From the NCBI GenBank assembly GCA_963575745.1, contig CAUYUJ010017816.1, positions 67,001 to 131,000 on the forward strand: DNA of 64,000 nucleotides. Reading direction: 5' to 3'. Position 1 is the first letter of the stretch; every line of letters starts with the position of its first letter. The notes under the pieces are model-generated. The model did no database searches, had not been told where the DNA came from, and was given only the letters and a program-made list of their open reading frames with translations. Of the stretch, positions 10,606 to 20,637 are shown piece after piece. This DNA comes from Prorocentrum cordatum. Lineage: Eukaryota > Sar > Dinophyceae > Prorocentrales > Prorocentraceae. The translations under genes were made by a program, and so were the position numbers.

Positions 10606-11450
10606 CTCATGATTCCAAGTGTGTGTCCCTCGACGTCCGCATCCTGACTTTCTGTCGAAGATCGCCTTGTGCACCAAACTGTGCCCATGCCGCCCCTCCG
10701 ATTATAATTCCGGCTCCATCTTGACACTTCTTCACAAGGTGTTCGGCATCTTGTTCTCGATTGAGATCCTTCACCATTTTCATGGCGCCAGCATCGCAGA
10801 GCGGATTTCTGGAAAACAATGGGATGTGCCAGGACTGTCCTGGAAAATTCGTTCTGGATTTCGAAGTAAATTTCGTGCGGATCTGTTTTGGCCAGGAGTG
10901 AAGACTAGCCAACACCAGCGTGACATTCACATCACGTTTCGCTCGCCATTCTGTGGTGTTGCGCTGAGAGAGATCCACACGGAAATCCGCCGCAGCAGGT
11001 CTGCAAGGCCGGTGCAATGACCATTAACTCAAATCTCGTATTTTCACTTGGGATTCCCTTCAACATGTTTACAGTCGGGGCCCTGAGGAAGGAACCCTTT
11101 TTGTTGGGGAGGGGCTCCGTGCTCCTTGATTGCTTCACAGCTTGCCTCGGGTTTTCCTTTGGTTTCCGATGGGAAGTCGGAATTTCACTTGTGGGAAAAA
11201 GGGGCCTCGTTCCTTATTTAGGGTTCCTTAGGTCAACGCCTCGACTGCATTTCCATCTGGGATTCCCTTCCACATGCTTGAGGGCCGCGCTCTCGCCGCT
11301 GTGGAAAATCGTGCCCTCCCCCGAGACCTTCCCAACGATCTGCCCATGGCCAGCCGATGCCCTGCTGCCCTTCGGCCCAAGGACCTCCAATGCCATGGGC
11401 CCCGTCGGCTCTCGCCGCGGCTGTCGTCGGCAGCCTCGGGGAGGCCACCT

Positions 11451-11491
11451 CCCGCTTGGCAAGATCCGGCCGCACGCGCGTGACCAGGGAC
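11451..11491 (+). repeat. 41-bp dispersed repeat, copy 1
   Basis: CCCGCTTGGCAAGATCC then GCACGCGCGTGACCAGGGAC; matches 17954-17994 at the same length with a few substitutions. Confidence 0.6.
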
Positions 11492-11760
11492 TCAGACGGC
11501 GAAAACTCACCTCCTCCCTCCTCCTCCTCCTCCTCCTCCTCCTCCTCCTCCAGCCGCTGCAGCGGCCCAGACCACCCCCCCTTCCCGCGGCACTTCAGTA
11601 CACTTCCTTACAAAGTCAGGTGTTTCAGCGGCATGGCTTCTCCCTCGAGGGGCTCTCCTCGCCCATGAGAGAGGGGGTCGGGGCCCCTCGCGCGAGGCGC
11701 TGGCTCCTCGCCGTGAGCGCCTTCGCCTTCCTGCAGCTGGGCGTGCTTGGCGCCCTGGTG

Positions 11761-14700
11761 ATGGAGAGGACTCGCCCCCACGCTGAAGATGGCAACACAT
11801 TCACACTTCGGACGTGCGTCTATAATCCCATGTTCCTGACGGGGGCTACGCGGGCATCGGAGGTCTCTGACGAATTCAAAAATATTGGAGCTATCATGCT
11901 GCCAGGTACCTCCCGTCGCCAGACAGAGGACACACACTCACTTTTCCTTCATCCTTATCACTGGGAACTGAGTTTCGGGTGGACGAGGGCCTCCAACAAG
12001 AGTTGCGGGGTGTCGATCTTCCTCCACCAGAGGCGCTTCCCGAGGAACTTCATTCGTAAGATTTTCACGCCGCCCAGTTTCTTAAGTGGACGTGGCGGAG
12101 CAGTACGTTTAAAATCACAGACCTCGGACGTTCTATTCATGGTGCTCTACTTCCCAACTCTTCCGTCTCTCCGCGGCGGACGTACACAGTATCGGAACAT
12201 CGTGATGGGACTTTGCAACTGGGCGAAGTCGGTTATCAACGGAGTGGGCTCCAGGTGCACACCGTTTGTCGGCATCGATTTAAATGACCAACTGGGCTTC
12301 TGCGCAGACGACACGTTGGACGGCGAGTGCGTCACGGCCCCACGGGGCACCAGTACACACGGAGCCGACTGGGACTGGGAACGGGAAGCCGACGCACACG
12401 TGGGCCCTTGTGGTGCTGAGTTGGAGCACTTCGCTGGCAAGCATTGGCGCCAGGTGCTGAGGGACACGGCGCTGAGCGCGATCAACACGCACTACCCAGC
12501 TGGGCCAACGTTTCACGGGCCACTGGGACACACGTCGCGGATAGACTTTATCCACGCTCCGACGGGCTTGCTTCCTCACGTCCGAGTCTGCCGTGTTCTT
12601 CGACCTGCGGGGAGGCGGCTCCAGCCCGTGAATACCCTGGACGACAGGGACCACCGCCCCGTCTTCATGGAATGCAGCTACCGCTTCGAGGCCAGTTCTA
12701 CCCAGAGGCAGTGCTGGGACTTCGATACCATGTCGCGCATCCTGCGCGGCGGGGAGGAGTGCACCTCTGCGGTGGAACGGGTCCACGAAGCCATCCTGAC
12801 CATCCCTGAAGATGAATGGGTACGGCTTTGCTCACGGCCTACGACAGACGAGCTGTGGAACTCTATTTCGGTGCTGCTCAGGGAGGCGGCGCTGACGGAG
12901 TTTTTACGCCCTTCACCTTCGGCGGCTGAGAAGTCGGTTCTGGAGAGGCTGCGTTCGGAGATCCTGGCACGTCGCCGACGGTTGCGTGAACTTCATATTG
13001 GTCGAGACTCGGAGGCACGCGCGGACGTCGAACTGGAACTGGCGAGGATCACGTTCAGGCTCAGGCAGCTGTCACGCCAGATCACCAAGGAACGCAACTC
13101 CCTGCTGGTCGGTGAGCTCAACTCCGCCTGGAGGGAGCACGACCACTTCGCCGTGCAGACTCTGCTTCGGCGACTGGCCCGCAAGGGCAGAGGGCCCCGA
13201 CATCGGAAGTACTTCAAGGCACGAGAGGAGAACTGCGAACCACAGGACATCGCCGACTTCTTACGCTTGCCCGCTCAGCAGGGCGGACTCTCGGCGGTGG
13301 ACTGCGACCTACAGGCGGAGCTGACGGAGCGCTTCGACCGCACCTACGAGGGGGACGAGGCTCACCGCACGGACCAGCAGCGCTACGACACGATGCAGAT
13401 GGCAGATTTAGAGACGGCAGATCAGGACCTTTCGGGCGTCATCAGGGCGCTCCGCAGGGCACCGAAGAGACGAGCTACACCCGCGTGGAGTATGCCGTCG
13501 GAGCTCTGGCTGATCCTGATCGACCCCGACCAGTGGCACAAGTTCAAACGTGGTGGAGTGGGTTCGTGCCCTACCCCTGCGACGGCACAGGCCTTCAGGG
13601 AAAGAATGCTCGACATCATCGGATCCTTTCGGCGGACTTCCTCCACCCCACTGGTCTTCGACATCTCTCACATCGTGGGCCTGGACAAGGGCAATGGCAA
13701 GCCAGGACCGCTCGGACAACGTTGGATACATCTCTTCTGCCCGATGGGCAAGGCGTGGAACGCCCATCTTTGGAATCGGGCTCGTCGCCACCGTGACCCA
13801 CTTCCGTATTTTTGTCACGGCTTTGCTCGCCGCCGCCGGCGTGAAGACGCCATCGCGGTGCAGGACTGCTTGAGCTGGAGGCTCCAGAAGTTATCGCTAT
13901 CACACGCCATCATCAATGAAGATGCCACGAACGCTTTCGCCAGTACGACACGAGAGACGATCTTGAATTGCCTCGAGTCCCTCTACCTCCCCGAGGACGT
14001 TAGGTTCCAGCACTCTCGCACGATGCAGACGGCGATGCAGATCATGGGACCCGACAGGCCCATCTCCCTCAGGCCTACCTCTGGAGAGCTCATGGGACAC
14101 CCTAATCCTGCCAGAGGGTTCCCTTATTTCTATCTTCAGGGCCTGGAGGCTTTTCTGAGCTGGAGGGCGGGGACGAGCTCGTACACGTATTCACAGGCGG
14201 AGGAGGTGGACGGCACACGCACGGACACGGGCATCACACTGTACGCCGACGATATCACGAAGACGGTGATCCCAGGAAGAGGACCTGAACCCTTCGGAGG
14301 AGGAGGAGAGGCACGTCACCTTACCGCACTGGCACAGGTTAGCAGCAGTAAGTTAGCTTCCTCCCTGGACGGCATCGGCGTGGGGCTCAACGAGGGCAAG
14401 CGTGTCACACTTGCTAGGCTTTTTGGGAAAGGCTGCATCGCCCAACGCCGCCTCCTGCATGCAGGCACTCTGCGTCTCTCTGGGCAGTTTGGCAGATTTA
14501 TGCGCATCCTCGGCGGTTGGCTGACGGTGCAGGGATCGTTGCAGATTGAGAAAGGGAAAAGATTCCAGGCTGGACGGACTGGCCTCGGCATCATCTCTAA
14601 CTTTCTTGTCCACGAGGCTGCCCGCGGCATCAAGCGCATGGCCATCCTTTCGTACGTGCAAGGTGCTCTCTTGTCGGGGATGGAGGGGAGGGTCCCAGAT

Positions 14701-16441
14701 AAAAGTTTCACGGTCGAGGGTGACAAGATCATGATGAGGGCGATGCGCAGGGGTCTCGGGGTCAAGGGCACTGAGGACCACGACGGGGTGCGCTGGAAGT
14801 GGAGCTCTCACAGGGTATGGGCCTACTGGCAGATCCTTCCCTTGGCAGACGAACTGCGACTTCGGAGGCTACGCTGGTATCAGTCCTGGATTAAATACCC
14901 TAGCGCCCACAGGCAGGTTCGGGCATGCATACTAGGCACGATCAATGACATACCTAGCATGAACGACGACTGGACCATCCACGAAAAGGCTAACCCCTGG
15001 GCCCGTCAGGTACTTGAGGACCTCCAGTTTGCCAGAAGCCAGTCTGAGGAGTTCGCTGATTTAGTTCCAGAAGATTTTCCTCTCTTGGGCCTATTTTACA
15101 CTAAGGAGTTCGACGACTGGGCCTCGATTGACCTCACAGTTATCAGGGCCACCTATTTTTCTAAAGCGATCGCACCACCTAGTGGGCCCTCGGTGGCCCC
15201 GAGTATCGTGATGGAGGAGGAGGTGGTGGAGGAGGTGGACGCCCCTGGCGAGTTCGTCTGCAATCTGAAGAACTCAGAGGGGCAGCGGTGTGGTGACACC
15301 TTCACCAGCATGAAAGCTCTTTTATTACATGCAGGCAGAGTTCACAGAGTTCGAAACGAGGCAGCACTTCTCACGGTCACGAACCAGTGTTTCAGGTGCC
15401 TCCAGGTTCTCAGCACTCGGGAGAATGCTCAGCGACATGTTATGAGGTCTTATGCCCACAACCGCTGCGCTCTTGGACGCAGTAGCTACACGGCGGCAGA
15501 AGTTGTTCAACCTTTTTCACTCGAATGCCCCGTATGCAGCTTCACGGCTCAAGATCTCCGACAACTGCAGGTACACATACGCACACACTGTGCCCTGGGT
15601 GCTCCTACTCTCCCTCGGCCTCGGCTTCGACCGCGGCATGTCGCAACCAGACGCGGAGTCCATGGACCTGGAGCTGCTGATCAAGAAGCACAAGCGCAAG
15701 GCAGGCGACGGCGAGGACCTCGGAGGAGCACCCTCGGGGAAAAAAAAGGCCAACCTCGGGGACGCAGCAGACGATGCAGAAGACGGTCTTCAGCAGGTCG
15801 AGGGGGCCCTTCGGGCTCGAGACATGCAGCAGGCCATATCGATTTTGCTCAAGATGGCGTGCATGCACGCGCAGCTGCTGAGGGACCTGGCGGCGTCGGA
15901 GTGGGTGTGCCTGGTCGTCCCGTCGCTGAGCTTCCTGGTGGTCGCAGGGCGAGGAGCAGGCAAGATGTACGCGGAGGCGGCTGCCATCGCGGCAGCGAAG
16001 CCCCACCTGGGGCCACCACTTTTGTACATAGCGCGCGGCGTGTTCAAGTCGATGGTCGATTCAGAGAAGCTGCAGAAGCTGGGGACTCAGGCGTACCAAA
16101 CCCTGGTCCTTTTTTACGAGAAGTTCGTGTCGATCAGCTCGGCCGCGGAGCCAGGATTAGTGATCAGGCACTTCCGTTTGAAGAAGTGCTACAACGAGGA
16201 GTACACACGACTGCAGTTCGCGATCGGCGGGGACATCACGGTGCAGCTGGCGGACGCTCAAGGGGGTCCGCCCGAGCGTCATCTGAGCAAGCTGGAGGTG
16301 GAGCAGTCGATCATCAAGCTAGCCCAGCTGGAGGACGCGAAGCTCAAGCTCGGGACCGCCCCTCAGGGGCACTTGGAGACCATGGCGCAGCGCATCCTCG
16401 ACAAGACGAAGCAAAAGAGCAAGGGCAAGGGCGCGAAGTAA
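11761..16441 (+). mobile_element. LINE-type retrotransposon, boundaries unresolved
   Basis: Extent of the two linked ORFs. I could not find a target-site duplication or a poly(A)/simple-repeat tail that would fix the ends; 3' sequence may continue to about 16790. Confidence 0.65.
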
Positions 16442-16539
16442 GTCAGCCAGATTCGGGCCCCGCCCCGTGGGAGGCTCGTCGGGCTGCCCTCTTTGCCCGC
16501 ATCAGAGCACGGGAACTCTCGCAGAATGACATTGTATGA
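11761..16539 (+). CDS. Non-LTR retrotransposon polyprotein: AP-type endonuclease, reverse transcriptase, zinc fingers
   Basis: Single open frame; ATG 11761 is the nearest in-frame Met before conserved sequence (the frame is open further upstream through a CCT-derived leucine run that looks non-coding). An endonuclease/exonuclease/phosphatase domain spans about 11800-12680, with GIDLNDQLG, SRIDFIHAP and a terminal Asp-His pair at 12649-12654. The reverse transcriptase spans about 13420-14750: motif A INEDATNAF (Asp at 13921), a motif B-like SGELMGHPNPARGF, and YADD at 14242-14253. C-terminal C2H2-type fingers lie at 15259-15591. These match endonuclease-bearing LINEs that integrate by target-primed reverse transcription. 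No stop or frameshift is seen across the conserved part, so it may be recently active. The reading after about 15600 is Arg/Gly-rich and probably not protein; the frame-2 ORF at 15638 takes over there. Confidence 0.85.
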   Translation: MERTRPHAEDGNTFTLRTCVYNPMFLTGATRASEVSDEFKNIGAIMLPGTSRRQTEDTHSLFLHPYHWELSFGWTRASNKSCGVSIFLHQRRFPRNFIRKIFTPPSFLSGRGGAVRLKSQTSDVLFMVLYFPTLPSLRGGRTQYRNIVMGLCNWAKSVINGVGSRCTPFVGIDLNDQLGFCADDTLDGECVTAPRGTSTHGADWDWEREADAHVGPCGAELEHFAGKHWRQVLRDTALSAINTHYPAGPTFHGPLGHTSRIDFIHAPTGLLPHVRVCRVLRPAGRRLQPVNTLDDRDHRPVFMECSYRFEASSTQRQCWDFDTMSRILRGGEECTSAVERVHEAILTIPEDEWVRLCSRPTTDELWNSISVLLREAALTEFLRPSPSAAEKSVLERLRSEILARRRRLRELHIGRDSEARADVELELARITFRLRQLSRQITKERNSLLVGELNSAWREHDHFAVQTLLRRLARKGRGPRHRKYFKAREENCEPQDIADFLRLPAQQGGLSAVDCDLQAELTERFDRTYEGDEAHRTDQQRYDTMQMADLETADQDLSGVIRALRRAPKRRATPAWSMPSELWLILIDPDQWHKFKRGGVGSCPTPATAQAFRERMLDIIGSFRRTSSTPLVFDISHIVGLDKGNGKPGPLGQRWIHLFCPMGKAWNAHLWNRARRHRDPLPYFCHGFARRRRREDAIAVQDCLSWRLQKLSLSHAIINEDATNAFASTTRETILNCLESLYLPEDVRFQHSRTMQTAMQIMGPDRPISLRPTSGELMGHPNPARGFPYFYLQGLEAFLSWRAGTSSYTYSQAEEVDGTRTDTGITLYADDITKTVIPGRGPEPFGGGGEARHLTALAQVSSSKLASSLDGIGVGLNEGKRVTLARLFGKGCIAQRRLLHAGTLRLSGQFGRFMRILGGWLTVQGSLQIEKGKRFQAGRTGLGIISNFLVHEAARGIKRMAILSYVQGALLSGMEGRVPDKSFTVEGDKIMMRAMRRGLGVKGTEDHDGVRWKWSSHRVWAYWQILPLADELRLRRLRWYQSWIKYPSAHRQVRACILGTINDIPSMNDDWTIHEKANPWARQVLEDLQFARSQSEEFADLVPEDFPLLGLFYTKEFDDWASIDLTVIRATYFSKAIAPPSGPSVAPSIVMEEEVVEEVDAPGEFVCNLKNSEGQRCGDTFTSMKALLLHAGRVHRVRNEAALLTVTNQCFRCLQVLSTRENAQRHVMRSYAHNRCALGRSSYTAAEVVQPFSLECPVCSFTAQDLRQLQVHIRTHCALGAPTLPRPRLRPRHVATRRGVHGPGAADQEAQAQGRRRRGPRRSTLGEKKGQPRGRSRRCRRRSSAGRGGPSGSRHAAGHIDFAQDGVHARAAAEGPGGVGVGVPGRPVAELPGGRRARSRQDVRGGGCHRGSEAPPGATTFVHSARRVQVDGRFREAAEAGDSGVPNPGPFLREVRVDQLGRGARISDQALPFEEVLQRGVHTTAVRDRRGHHGAAGGRSRGSARASSEQAGGGAVDHQASPAGGREAQARDRPSGALGDHGAAHPRQDEAKEQGQGREVSQPDSGPAPWEARRAALFARIRARELSQNDIV
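15638..16441 (+). CDS. Second ORF overlapping the LINE 3' end, unknown function
   Basis: Frame 2 relative to the retrotransposon's frame 1; starts at ATG 15638 (MSQPDAESMDLELL) and ends at TAA 16439-16441, 267 codons. The frame is open upstream to 15452, but before 15638 the LINE zinc-finger frame is the convincing one. Features: a charged Lys/Arg-rich N-terminal segment, helical Ala/Leu-rich middle, and a very basic tail (KTKQKSKGKGAK). I recognise no family. It may be a small accessory ORF of the same element, read by reinitiation or frameshift, or host sequence next to the insertion. Amino-acid composition is much more protein-like here than in the overlapping frame. Confidence 0.5.
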   Translation: MSQPDAESMDLELLIKKHKRKAGDGEDLGGAPSGKKKANLGDAADDAEDGLQQVEGALRARDMQQAISILLKMACMHAQLLRDLAASEWVCLVVPSLSFLVVAGRGAGKMYAEAAAIAAAKPHLGPPLLYIARGVFKSMVDSEKLQKLGTQAYQTLVLFYEKFVSISSAAEPGLVIRHFRLKKCYNEEYTRLQFAIGGDITVQLADAQGGPPERHLSKLEVEQSIIKLAQLEDAKLKLGTAPQGHLETMAQRILDKTKQKSKGKGAK

Positions 16540-17455
16540 CGGACGTGGACAGCACCTCCATATTCTGAGTTCACGAACTATCTTTCCGAAGGAGCGTTGT
16601 GTACCGGAGGATTTGAGGTTGGTGGACTCCCGCCGACTCGTGCTTCAAGTCTATGAGACGGAACCCCTCGTCTTACTTGACTGCTCACAGTTGGCTCAGA
16701 TGGACACTTACTTTTTACAGATACTTGACATTACACACTCAGACGGGCTGGTCCATACGTCCTCCTCGCACCCACGTACCTGATGCCGCCGCCCGACTTC
16801 GGCTTCTGCGCGCCCTCTCTCGTTCTTTGATGATGTTATGTGGTGTATTCGCGGCTTTGTGTGCACGCCCGCGCTGACCACCACCGAGTACCTGACTGCC
16901 ACGTGACCTCGATGCCCGAGGCCCCGTTCCTCTAGGCCGCGCCGAGCGGGGGGCGCGGTGCGAGTGGGGACTGCCCGGCGGTGCGCCGTTAGTGACCCTC
17001 GCACCGTTGCTCCCCGTCGGCACTGTCCTCACTGTCTTCTCGGAGTGGCCATCTTCCAGAATTCGGGGACCCACACTCCCCTCCGCTGCTTCCTCTGCTC
17101 TTCTCCTGCTTTGGCCTCGCCCTCTCGCCTCGTCGCCCTCTCTCCCGCGTCGTTCCCCTTTCGTCCGTCGCTTGCTGGAGTGTGGGTCCCTCCTCGGGGC
17201 GGGGCGGGTGCCTCGGAGGCCTGCCCGTCGCCCGCAGCGACGTGGGCTCGGCACTGGGAGGCCAGTGGGGTGTCCCCCCCAGCCCTCGAGGGGTCTCACG
17301 ATTTGCGACTGCCTGGGTACGAGCACGTACGACAGGCTGCACGGCGCGCGCTACTCACGACCTCATCGCACTCGATCGATGATCGTTCGAGGTAGGGCTC
17401 TGATTGCACGGGTTCACGCGCGGTCAGGGATCGGCACAGACCACGCGCAAGGCCG
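16540..17455. other. No gene recognised
   Basis: GC-rich sequence without a convincing ORF, possibly including LINE 3' untranslated sequence. Confidence 0.4.
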
Positions 17456-17458
17456 AGT

Positions 17459-17528
17459 CTTCTTCTTCTTCTTCCTCCTCCTCCTCCTCCTCCTCCTCCT
17501 CCTCCTCCTCCTCCTCCTCCTCCTCCTC
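17459..17528. repeat. (TCC)n microsatellite
   Basis: Nearly pure TCC/CTT trinucleotide tract. Confidence 0.95.
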
Positions 17529-17559
17529 TTCCCCGACGCCCATCCCCGAGCCCGCGACT

Positions 17560-17823
17560 CAAGGAGTCGGGGCCGGGGGGTGGGGGTGGGTTTCCTCCCT
17601 TCCCGGACCCCACTCCTGGAATCGCGGGTTCGGGGGTGGAGTCGGGATTGGGGCTGGGGGTGGGTGTTCTCCATTCCCGGACCCCACTCCTGGAATCGCG
17701 GGTTCGGGGGTGAAGTCGGGATTGGGGGTGGGGGTGGGTTTTCTCCATTCCCGGACCCCACTCCTCGAATCGCGGGTTCGGGGATGGAGTCTGGATTGGG
17801 GGCGGGGGTGGGTTTTCGCCTTC
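17560..17823 (+). repeat. 74-bp minisatellite, about 3.5 copies
   Basis: CCCGGACCCCACTCCT recurs at 17602, 17676 and 17750, exactly 74 bases apart, with GAATCGCGGGTTCGGGG in each unit. Confidence 0.9.
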
Positions 17824-17828
17824 TCAGG

Positions 17829-17951
17829 CGCTCGGACGTGTGCATGTTTCCTTCGGCGAGGACCATCGAGGAGCATCCCTGACCAGTTCGCGACAAAGCC
17901 ACGCACGAAACCAAAAAAAACACCCGAAGTGGACGTCCGAGGGATGGCCAG
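17829..17951 (+). mobile_element. 123-bp terminal-inverted-repeat element, copy 1
   Basis: Begins CGCTCGGACGTGTGCAT and ends GGACGTCCGAGG-GATGGCCAG. The ends are inverted (CTCGGACGT/ACGTCCGAG), with one substitution breaking the outer pairing. Same length and high identity to 27327-27449. Abuts the 41-bp repeat at 17954. Confidence 0.7.
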
Positions 17952-17953
17952 CT

Positions 17954-17994
17954 CTCGCTTGGCCAGATCCGATCGCACGCGCGTGACCAGGGAC
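17954..17994 (+). repeat. 41-bp dispersed repeat, copy 2
   Basis: CTCGCTTGGCCAGATCC then GCACGCGCGTGACCAGGGAC; see 11451-11491. Confidence 0.6.
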
Positions 17995-18022
17995 AGCGGA
18001 CCCGAGTGTCACCACCCACCAA

Positions 18023-18163
18023 CCCACCCCAACCCAACCCGAAGGCTCAGATTTACCCTCGATTTCCAGTGGGGGGGGGGTCGGGAAACATCGAAAAAGC
18101 ACATGTGGAACCCTGACCCCCCCCCAACCCGAAATTCGGGTCTTCGGGTCGGGTTGGGGTGGG
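18023..18163. mobile_element. 141-bp fold-back with 22-bp inverted ends
   Basis: Left end 18023-18044 and right end 18142-18163 are inverted 22-mers with one mismatch (CCCACCCCAACCCRACCCGAAG written in parts: CCCACCCC, AACCCR, ACCCGAAG). It lies between near-identical 21-base direct repeats at 17988-18008 and 18181-18201 (CAGGGACAGCGG-R-CCCGAGTG). Confidence 0.6.
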
Positions 18164-18600
18164 CCTGGTAGGCAGTCGAACAGGGACAGCGGGCCCGAGT
18201 GCCCGAGCGAGCTGCACTGCTCCACCGCCCGCCGCCCTTGGGCCCGCAGGGGGCGGCGGGCCCGCGGGGGCCGCGGAGAGCGAGCGGGCGGCACGCTGGC
18301 GGCGGGGGGAGGGGGGGCCGCCCCGAGCGCGGCCCCGAGCGCGGGCGAGCCTCGGGCCGGGCGAAAGGGGGGGATTGGGAAAGGGAGGGGTTACGAAATT
18401 TGCTGCATGCAGCTGGTTTCGGCCTCACCGAGGGGCCCATTCCTCGATACATAGCCGCTTCCGGCGCGGGGAGGCGCCGGGAACAGCAGCTACGTGAGCT
18501 GATTTTCACCCCCCCCCTTTGCTATCCCCCCCTTTCGCCCGACCCGAGAGTCGGGTTGGGCGTGGCGTGTGTGCACGCATGCTGTGCGGGCAATAGTTCT

Positions 18601-18670
18601 ATCCACATCCGGTGCGTCTTGGATTCTTGGGCTCTCTCTCCCAGAAAGCGTAGGCGCACTGGATGTGGAT
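18601..18670. other. 70-bp hairpin, unit 1
   Basis: ATCCACATCCGGTGCG (18601-18616) pairs with 18655-18670 over 16 positions, one G-T wobble. An inner TTCTTGGG/CCCAGAA stem-loop lies between. Confidence 0.7.
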
Positions 18671-18699
18671 AAGGATCTGGCCCCAGGAGGCTTGCTTTT

Positions 18700-18769
18700 A
18701 TCCATGTCCAGTGCGCCTCGGCGTGGCGGCACCTCTTCCCAAAAAGTCCACGACGCTCTGGACATGGAT
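18700..18769. other. 70-bp hairpin, unit 2
   Basis: ATCCATGTCCAGTGCG (18700-18715) pairs with 18754-18769 over 16 positions, one T-T mismatch. Same length as unit 1, starting 99 bases later, with two compensated base-pair changes relative to it. A much weaker third relative may lie near 18810-18850. Confidence 0.7.
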
Positions 18770-18888
18770 GTAAGTAGTGCCCGCGTGCTGGGTTCGGAGA
18801 GTGGGCCTGGCCAGGGCGCAGTGGACATGCCCAGATTGCGAAGGCCTTGCGGCCGGTGCCGCCGGCCAGGAAGGGGAACGTCGACAAC

Positions 18889-18926
<38 letters not shown>

Positions 18927-18954
18927 TGGCGTGGGTCGGAGTCCTCATGGATGC

Positions 18955-19275
18955 TTCTCGGGGTCTCTTCGGCACACTCTCGGGGGCCTCTGGGGGGCAG
19001 TTTGGGGGCACGTTGGGAGCTTCCTGGAGGCATCTTGAGAGCCTCTCGGGGGCCCCTCGGGAGCCTCTCGGGAGCGCCTCTCGGGGGCCTCTCGGGGGCC
19101 TCTCGGGGGCTTCCTGGGGGCCTCTGGGGAGTCTCTCGGGGGCCTCCCGGGGGCCTCCTGGGGCCCTCTCGGGTCTTCATGGAGGGGGCCCCTTGGGGGC
19201 CTCGGGGCTCCTCTTTTGGGGGCCTCTCCCGGGGGCGCCTCCCCGCAGGGGCCTCTCGGGGCACTCTCTTGGGAG
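18955..19275. repeat. Degenerate CCTCTCGGGGG minisatellite
   Basis: Imperfect units of GGGGGCCTCTCGG type, related in pattern to the CCTCTTGGGG arrays at 3100-3395 and 4530-5120. Confidence 0.75.
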
Positions 19276-19446
19276 GGGGGGGGGCCCTGGCACGGGGGGG
19301 CAGCGGACAGGGGCAGAGCCCGGTCGCCCCGCGAGGAGCTGCGGGAGGCCCCCGCGCGCCGAGCGTGGGGGCGGCCGCGAGGGGAGAGCCCCCCTCGGCC
19401 TCGGCGCCTTTTTTTTTGTTTTGTTTTTTGTTTTCTTTTTTTTTTT

Positions 19447-19470
19447 CTCTCTCTCTCTCTCTCTCTCTCT

Positions 19471-19494
<24 letters not shown>
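19447..19494. repeat. (CT)n(AG)n perfect palindrome
   Basis: A CT run switches to an AG run at 19471 without a spacer, giving a self-complementary dinucleotide tract; preceded by a T-rich run and followed by more GA repeats to about 19560. Confidence 0.9.
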
Positions 19495-19514
<20 letters not shown>

Positions 19515-19651
19515 TGAGAGAAACAACAAACAAACAAACAAAAGAGAGAGAGAGGGAGAGAAAACCGCGTCCTCGCTCTGGGTACGCAGCATAGAGGCCA
19601 TCGCGCCCCGTCGACGCGGCGGGGCTGCCCCGCCACGGGCGCTTCCTCCTT

Positions 19652-19734
19652 CGCCTCCTCCTGTTCCTCCTGTTCCTCCTCCGCCTCCTCCTCCTCCTCC
19701 TCCTCCTCCTCCTCCTCCTCCTCCTCCTCCCTCC
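19652..19734. repeat. (CCT)n microsatellite
   Basis: CCT tract; the poly-Pro/Ser/Glu ORFs over it are compositional. Confidence 0.95.
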
Positions 19735-20165
19735 TCGCCCTTCGCAGCGCGCGCCGCGCAGGCGCGTGGCGCGCCAGAGGCCATGGTGTCGGCGGGTGGC
19801 GTGGCTGGCGCCAGACGTTGGGCGCCCGCGAGCGCCCGCACCCTTGCCCGCCGGTTGCGGTGCGAGGCTCGCCGCGATGAGGGGCCGTCGCGGGCGGCCG
19901 CGTTGGCGGTGCGCGAGAAGGCCTCTCGCGCCTCCCTTCGCGAGCACCGGCGGCTGTGCGACACCCCTCGGGGCGCACCTGCGCCCAGCACGGGCGAGGC
20001 GCTGCGGGCCGCCGGGCCGCCTCTTCGGACGCCGCCCGGTCGCCAGCGCGCAGCGCGAGACGGCGCTGCAGGAGGGGCAACCTCGGCCCGGCACGCGCCT
20101 CCGCCTGGCGCGGCGTGCGGCCCGCCTCGCCCCCTCCGCGGCCGCCGGCGCCTCCACGCACGGTG

Positions 20166-20168
20166 GCT

Positions 20169-20229
<61 letters not shown>

Positions 20230-20230
20230 C

Positions 20231-20272
<42 letters not shown>
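20166..20272. repeat. (TA)n microsatellite with CATA interruptions
   Basis: TA repeat with a central ACACATACATACAT break. Confidence 0.95.
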
Positions 20273-20274
<2 letters not shown>

Positions 20275-20458
20275 GGCGCCCGAGCTCTCGACCGCGCCTG
20301 CCGGCAGGCGATGCGCGGCGCCGCTCGGGAGGGCGAGGCCTCGGCCCCTCTCGCGCCCGACCTGCTGCGCGAGAGGGCCGGCGCGCTGCCGCGGGAGCTG
20401 GGCGTCGAAGGGCCCTGCGGGCCTCGGGGGCCCCTGCGGAGGACGGCTGCCCCGCGGA

Positions 20459-20637
20459 TGGCTCCTCCTCCTCCTCCTCCTCCTCCTCCTCCTCCTCCTC
20501 CTCCGCCCTCCTCCTCCTCCTGCTCCTCCTCCTCCCTCCTCCTCCCTCCTCCTCCCTCCTCCGCCGCCGCCTCCTCCTCCTCCTCCTCCGCCGCCGCCGT
20601 CGCCGCCTCCTCCTCCTCCTCCTCCTCCTCCTCGACG
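20459..20637. repeat. (CCT)n/(CCG)n microsatellite
   Basis: CCT repeats with CCG interruptions. Confidence 0.95.

Noticed and set aside
10607-11017. Minus-strand 136-codon ORF with a protein-like middle
   Set aside because: The plus-strand frame over the same bases is equally open and balanced; no family or splice context supports either.
11017-11760. N-terminal extension of the LINE frame
   Set aside because: Contains a leucine run from CCT repeats and no conserved sequence; starts before the endonuclease domain without a credible family match.
16493-16783. Plus ORF after the second LINE ORF
   Set aside because: Short, no recognised family; could be 3' untranslated sequence of the element.
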